From positions 1 to 17,159 of the forward strand of contig CAMJAO010000015.1 of NCBI GenBank assembly GCA_946403615.1: a stretch of 17,159 nt of DNA. Direction: 5' to 3'. The number at the start of each line of letters is the position of its first letter. Position 1 is the first letter of the stretch. A program made the position numbers and the translations under genes. Below, piece by piece: positions 12,964-17,159 of this stretch. Under the pieces are notes generated by a model that did not search any database, was not told the DNA's origin, and saw only the letters and a list, made by a program, of their open reading frames with translations. Source of the DNA: an uncultured Prevotellaceae bacterium (lineage in GTDB: Bacteria > Bacteroidota > Bacteroidia > Bacteroidales > Bacteroidaceae).

Positions 12964-14559
12964 ATGAAATTCAAACTATTATTGTCTCTTTTATTAGGGA
13001 TGCAGATGACATTGGGATTTGCTCAAGGATTCAAGAATCCTGTGCTTCCTGGTTTTCATGCAGACCCAAGTGTGTGCCGTGCCGGCGATGACTTTTATCT
13101 CGTAAACAGCACATTCCAGTATTTCCCGGGAGTACCGGTGTTCCATAGCAAAGACCTGGTGAATTGGGAACAAATCGGCAACTGCCTGTCCAGACCTTCG
13201 CAGGTGGACTTAAAAGAGACAGACGGTAACAGCGGCATTTATGCGCCGACCATTCGCTACAACGAAGGGCGTTTCTACATGGTGACCACGGTGTTCCCTT
13301 CGCGACGTCATTTCTATGTGTGGACAGACAACCCTGCCGGCGAATGGTCTGATCCCATCGTGATAGACTTTGCCATAGGCAGTTGCGATCCCACGCTCTT
13401 CTTTGATGAGGGGAAATGCTATTTCCTATGGAAGGAAGGCGACATCAAGATTTGCGAGATTGATGTGGTGACAGGTAAGAAATTGGGTGACATACATCAT
13501 TTGGGTACAGGTCTTGGCGGCAGATATCCAGAAGGACCGCACATCTACAAGAAGGATGGCTATTACTATCTGTTGCTGGCAGAAGGCGGAACCGAACATG
13601 GACATCATGTGAATATCCTTCGCAGCAAAAGTTTGTTCGGCCATTACGAGCCCAATAGCGCAAATCCCATTCTTTCTCACTTCAACATGAAGATGCAAAA
13701 CAGCAATATTCAGGGTCTGGGTCATGCCGACTTGGTACAGGCTCCCGATTCTTCATGGTGGATGATTTGTCTGGGCTACCGCACCAGCGGATATCTGCAG
13801 CATGTGATGGGGCGCGAGACAATGCTTGCGCCAGTACAATGGGAGAAAGGCGGATGGCCTGTGGTCAATCAGGATGGTACATTGCAGACGGACATGACAT
13901 GTAAAACGCTTCCTCTGGTTCAGATGACTACGGAATCTGTAAAAGAAGAATTCAATTATGTGAAACGTGAAGCACCTGAAGATAGTTATCATTCTTTGGG
14001 CTTGCCTATGGGGTGGATGAGCCTGTGCAACCCAGATTATACCAAGTATTCTCTGACAGAACGCCCCGGGTGGCTCAGACTCCGTCCAAGTAAGACAGAC
14101 CTCAGCGAAACGGCGTCGCCTACTTTCGTGGCCCGAAGACAGACAGAACTGAAATTCTCTGCAACCGCAATGCTTGACCTCTCCCACATCACGGAAGGAA
14201 TGCAGGCAGGCATCACTGCGTATGCTGCACCGCTGAACCATTATGATGTGGTGGCGGAGAAAAGAAAGGGTAAAATATATATCAAATCAAACGTGAGACT
14301 GGGCCAGACCAGCCATAGTGAGAAAGAATTCGCGTTAAAAGGCAACCGTGCTTACCTGCGCATCACGTCTGACCAGAACTTTTACTATATGCTGGCGTCA
14401 TCTGACGGTGTTGACTTCATCCAGTTGGCCAAGATGGAATACCGTTTCCTTAGCACAGAAACCATTGGCGGTTTTACAGGGGTTATGCTTGGACTGTTTA
14501 CGCAATGCGACAACGATACGAATGGGTTTGTCGATATTGATTGGTTAGAATACAAATAG
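12964..14559 (+). CDS. Exported glycoside hydrolase family 43 (beta-xylosidase / alpha-L-arabinofuranosidase type)
   Basis: An inverting glycosidase of 531 residues that should act on xylan- or arabinan-derived oligosaccharides in the periplasm or outside. The signal peptide MKFKLLLSLLLGMQMTLGFA is cleaved near residue 20. The five-bladed propeller begins at NPVLPGFHADPSVC, with Asp34 the general base. Asp142 in GSCDPTLFF is the pKa-tuning residue and Glu190 in GRYPEGPHIYKKDG the general acid. The segment YLVNSTFQYFPGVPVFHSKD is typical of the beta-xylosidase/arabinofuranosidase branch; subfamily 12 is my best guess. The C-terminal part (about 330-531) looks like the beta-sandwich domain common in this branch. 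The ATG at 12964 begins the signal peptide. It follows the kinase by 56 bases with no promoter match, and is not in the operon of the SusCD pair. Exact substrate not determinable. Confidence 0.94.
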   Translation: MKFKLLLSLLLGMQMTLGFAQGFKNPVLPGFHADPSVCRAGDDFYLVNSTFQYFPGVPVFHSKDLVNWEQIGNCLSRPSQVDLKETDGNSGIYAPTIRYNEGRFYMVTTVFPSRRHFYVWTDNPAGEWSDPIVIDFAIGSCDPTLFFDEGKCYFLWKEGDIKICEIDVVTGKKLGDIHHLGTGLGGRYPEGPHIYKKDGYYYLLLAEGGTEHGHHVNILRSKSLFGHYEPNSANPILSHFNMKMQNSNIQGLGHADLVQAPDSSWWMICLGYRTSGYLQHVMGRETMLAPVQWEKGGWPVVNQDGTLQTDMTCKTLPLVQMTTESVKEEFNYVKREAPEDSYHSLGLPMGWMSLCNPDYTKYSLTERPGWLRLRPSKTDLSETASPTFVARRQTELKFSATAMLDLSHITEGMQAGITAYAAPLNHYDVVAEKRKGKIYIKSNVRLGQTSHSEKEFALKGNRAYLRITSDQNFYYMLASSDGVDFIQLAKMEYRFLSTETIGGFTGVMLGLFTQCDNDTNGFVDIDWLEYK

Positions 14560-14574
14560 TATGCTGGTAAAAGT

Positions 14575-14608
14575 GCAAAACCTCTGCCGTTTTGAGCAGA
14601 GGTTTTGC
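14575..14608. terminator. Bidirectional intrinsic terminator between GH43 and the TonB receptor
   Basis: gcaaaacctctgc (14575-14587) pairs perfectly with gcagaggttttgc (14596-14608) around an 8-base loop. The GC-rich core cctctgc/gcagagg is flanked by AAAA on one side and TTTT on the other, giving a T-run on both strands. It sits in the 98-base gap between convergent genes and fits termination of both. Confidence 0.85.
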
Positions 14609-14657
14609 GATAAGGTCAAATACTTTGTCTATAATATTTTGGTAACCGGAGTTTTGG

Positions 14658-17015
14658 TCAAAACTCCACCCTATATGCGATGTTGGGGAAAGTCAGCGAG
14701 GTGAACTTGTCGACTATCTCATGGGTACGGAGGTCGAAGGTCTGGCCCTGAAAGGTCTTTATCTGGAGATATTCGAGGATGAAGTGATGCGCGGTGTGGC
14801 GTTTGTTAAGAGTGTATTTCACCGAGAAGGCATAACCCACATTCATGCCCTTCTGCGCATTGAAGGGATTGGTGACATCAACCTCAGGGACAGATTTGTC
14901 GGGACGGTTGGCTATGTCATCGAAAGTGATGCCTTCTGAGATCGGTGTATAGCGGTCGCCGCCCATCAGCGTGAGACGCCCGTTCAGTCCTAATACGTTT
15001 TTCTTGGATTTTCCCACCATCCATTCCTTACCGCCGAGGATGTTGGCGATGTAACCGCGGTCGTGGCGCGAATGGTGCCACTGTCCCTGTGCGTCGCGAT
15101 ATTCCGACTTGAACAGGGTGGCGGTCATCATGCCGTAGAGCCCGTCTTTCAGGTAGCGCTCCAGCGTCAGGTCGATGCCGTAATTGCGTCCTGCGCCGTC
15201 ATTCACCAGTGCACGGTCCTGGAAAAACATATTGTGGTTCAGGATGGAATAGGTCGTCCCTTTTTCCACAGGCACATCAAACAACCACTGCCAGTAGGGC
15301 TCAATCTTCAGCATGGCATTGTCGCCCAAACGCTGTGCGAAGGATGCGGAGATGTGGTGGGAACGGGTCAGCCCCAAGGACTTATTGTCCTCGCCTGTCA
15401 CGAAGTAAGTATCCGTTGTCTCCTTTCGACTGTTCAAGGAGTAGGCCAGCGAGAGGGTGCTCGAAGCGGATGTCTTGTACTGCACGCTGAAGCGAGGTTC
15501 AACGAGCCATTGATCATTGAGGTTGAACCACATCACATTGACGCCTGCCACAGTGGAGAGCCGACGGCTCAGAGCCAGTTTGTGGTTGGTGTAGAGACGG
15601 GTAAGTCCGGTGTTGCCTTCCGACTCATAGACGCGAAACAGCGGCCCGCCTACCGTTTCTACCCAGTCCATCCACGTGTGGAAGTCCAAATGCTGGTGTT
15701 CAAAGCCGTTCTGCATCGTGTAGCGCGCCGAGAACTTGTGCTGGTGCTGCATGCTGACGATGACATTCCATGAGGCGTTGCGACCGTCCATGTCAGGTAT
15801 CTTGGTCATCTGCTCATCATAATCATTCTGTTTCAAACGGGTGTAGGAACCGGTAAAGGCCACGTTGGAACGCAGGGTGCCCCCCGAGCGGAAACGATAG
15901 GAGTGTGTCAGACCTCCTGCGCAACTACGCTGGCGCGACCACGAGTCGTTCATGTCCCACAATGTCTCCCAGTCCGACACGTCGGGCACCTCGTTCTCGT
16001 AGTTGTCTATGAGTCCTGTGAACCACACGGCGAAGGTGCCAGCCCCGCTGGTGGGGAGATTGATCTTGAAACTAAGGTCTTGGTAGTCGAGTGTTTCCTT
16101 CTCCATATTGATGGCATGCAGTTTCTTGGCTATCTCGAGGAAACTGTAACGGTAATTGACAAGATACGATGCCTTCGAGTCTTTGCCAAGCGGACCCTCA
16201 GAAGCGAAATCCACACCGAGCGTTCCCACCTGCACGGCATGCTCGTGTTTCGAGTTATTGCCCACGCGCATCTTCATGTCGAAGGCTCCCGAGAGGGCAT
16301 TGCCGAACTCTGCCGGCATGGCGCCCGTCAGAAAGTCGCTGTTGGCCAGTACCGTGCCGTTGAGCGACGTGAAGATGCCTCCGCCCAGACCGGTGATGTC
16401 TGCAAAGTGGTTGGGATTATATACCTCTACGCCCTCCACGCGCCACTGCAGCATCTGCGGTGAGTTGCCGTGAATGGAGATGCCGTTGGCGACACCACTG
16501 CCCGCCACACCGGCAAACATCGAGGCTGTACGAGCGGGGTCGGCCATGCCCCCGGCATAGCGAGTGGCTTCCTCGACGCTGAACATGCGGGCACCCACCT
16601 GAGCCATCTCGTTCAGGGGCAATTGCTTGTTCACTCGGGGCTTCACCACCACCTCGCCAAGTTCAGAGATTCTTTCGCGCATACGAAGTGTAAGCACCAA
16701 TTCCTTACCAGAAGAAACTAACTGCTCTTTCAGCACCAATGGCTCATAACCAATATAACTTGCGCGTACGGAATGACGTCCTACGGGTACATCGTTGGCA
16801 ACGAAATTGCCGTTGGCATCTGATATGGTGCCCAGTGAAAAACCAGACGATTGGTGGTTGTCTTCGTTTTCAATCGTAATCGTCACTCCAATCATCGCTT
16901 CTCCTGAAGCCACGTCGCAGACCTGTCCTCTGACAGTCTGTGTGGCCTGTGCCCTCATCGACGAGGGCAAAAGCAGCATCAAAGCCATTGCTGCTCCTAA
17001 AAACATCCTTTTCAT
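14658..17015 (-). CDS. TonB-dependent receptor with carboxypeptidase-like N-terminal domain, no SusD partner
   Basis: An outer-membrane active-transport receptor of 785 residues, powered by TonB-ExbBD. The signal peptide MKRMFLGAAMALMLLLPSSMRA is cleaved near residue 22. Residues 27-112 form a carboxypeptidase regulatory-like (CarboxypepD_reg) domain with ISDANGNFVANDVPVGRHSV (64-83) and SYIGYEPL (86-93). A probable TonB-box region ISELGEVVVKP (116-126) follows. The plug covers about 140-250, with ADPARTASMFAGVAGSG (158-174), ISIHGNSPQMLQWRVEGVEV (179-198) and FGNALSGAFDMKMRVG. The barrel ends with NIAYRVEF and a terminal Phe. This is the general Bacteroidota receptor type that lacks the SusC signature and has no SusD next to it; substrates of this group may be siderophores, peptides or others. 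No TAnnTTTG was found in the 144 bases upstream, so it may be cotranscribed with a gene beyond the edge. Confidence 0.93.
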   Translation of the reverse strand: MKRMFLGAAMALMLLLPSSMRAQATQTVRGQVCDVASGEAMIGVTITIENEDNHQSSGFSLGTISDANGNFVANDVPVGRHSVRASYIGYEPLVLKEQLVSSGKELVLTLRMRERISELGEVVVKPRVNKQLPLNEMAQVGARMFSVEEATRYAGGMADPARTASMFAGVAGSGVANGISIHGNSPQMLQWRVEGVEVYNPNHFADITGLGGGIFTSLNGTVLANSDFLTGAMPAEFGNALSGAFDMKMRVGNNSKHEHAVQVGTLGVDFASEGPLGKDSKASYLVNYRYSFLEIAKKLHAINMEKETLDYQDLSFKINLPTSGAGTFAVWFTGLIDNYENEVPDVSDWETLWDMNDSWSRQRSCAGGLTHSYRFRSGGTLRSNVAFTGSYTRLKQNDYDEQMTKIPDMDGRNASWNVIVSMQHQHKFSARYTMQNGFEHQHLDFHTWMDWVETVGGPLFRVYESEGNTGLTRLYTNHKLALSRRLSTVAGVNVMWFNLNDQWLVEPRFSVQYKTSASSTLSLAYSLNSRKETTDTYFVTGEDNKSLGLTRSHHISASFAQRLGDNAMLKIEPYWQWLFDVPVEKGTTYSILNHNMFFQDRALVNDGAGRNYGIDLTLERYLKDGLYGMMTATLFKSEYRDAQGQWHHSRHDRGYIANILGGKEWMVGKSKKNVLGLNGRLTLMGGDRYTPISEGITFDDIANRPDKSVPEVDVTNPFNAQKGMNVGYAFSVKYTLNKRHTAHHFILEYLQIKTFQGQTFDLRTHEIVDKFTSLTFPNIAYRVEF

Positions 17016-17159
17016 TACTGCTAAAACATTCTCTTCGTCTTTTCAGCTTAGAGTAGATGCTTTGCACCATCAGCTTGTTTTCCTCCTTGCCCAAGGACTC
17101 AAACAACTGTACATCCTGGACGATAGAATGGCCCAGAATGCCTCTCTAATCTGAAAAAC
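17016..17159 (-). other. Unassigned right-edge region
   Basis: Upstream of the TonB receptor, no complete gene can be supported. On the minus strand one frame reads from a TAG close to the edge through VQDVQLFESLGKEENKLMVQ and on to the receptor start, with a protein-like composition but no ATG before its middle. A second frame reads IREAFWAILSS from the edge until a TGA near 17070. Either the tail of a gene beyond the edge or non-coding leader; not resolvable here. Confidence 0.3.

Noticed and set aside
15063..15773. 236-codon plus-strand frame opposite the TonB receptor
   Set aside because: Antisense shadow inside a well-supported receptor gene, with no signal or motif.

Overview
The window reads as chromosomal DNA from a Bacteroidota member, most likely Bacteroidales and close to Prevotella/Segatella. 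The reasons are a SusC/SusD pair with the typical SusD C-terminus, a second TonB-dependent receptor, several start regions preceded by the Bacteroidota -7 promoter element TAnnTTTG, and mostly weak Shine-Dalgarno sequences. There are twelve protein genes. One (dxs) is cut by the left edge. No tRNA, rRNA, CRISPR array, insertion sequence or phage gene was seen, and no gene-free stretch exceeds about 250 bases.

Left part (1-6500). The dxs gene (isoprenoid synthesis) runs off the left edge on the minus strand. Upstream of it on the same strand are an exported DUF3298-type lipoprotein and a TraB/GumN-family exported protein, probably one transcription unit. Divergent from these are a PanE/ApbA ketopantoate reductase-like gene and then a secreted papain-like aminopeptidase C. 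Between those two lies a pyrimidine-rich patch built from repeated ttcactcct units. A small radical SAM activase converges on the peptidase from the minus strand.

Centre (6600-11200). A SusD lipoprotein and its SusC-type transporter form a minus-strand pair, transcribed susC then susD. The SusC lacks the usual N-terminal carboxypeptidase-like domain and starts its plug directly after the signal peptide. No regulator or glycan-degrading enzyme lies in the same operon inside the window. Upstream of susC are two back-to-back promoter-like elements. The rightward one points into about 100 bases with no credible gene that end in an 11-bp perfect hairpin, so a small RNA is possible.

Right part (11200-17159). 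A tiny exported FMN-binding (probably flavinylated) protein and a Hanks-type Ser/Thr kinase with one membrane segment are divergently transcribed from facing-away TAnnTTTG promoters. The kinase is followed by an exported GH43 glycosidase (beta-xylosidase/arabinofuranosidase type). This converges, across a strong bidirectional terminator, on a second TonB-dependent receptor that keeps its carboxypeptidase-like N-terminal domain and has no SusD partner here.

Taken together this is a housekeeping segment next to a nutrient-uptake segment (oligosaccharide import plus a xylan/arabinan-type glycosidase). I see no clear new defence or mobile system. The most interesting leads are the possible small RNA at the susC control region, the compact SusC, the FMN-protein/kinase divergent pair and the repeat-rich leaders.
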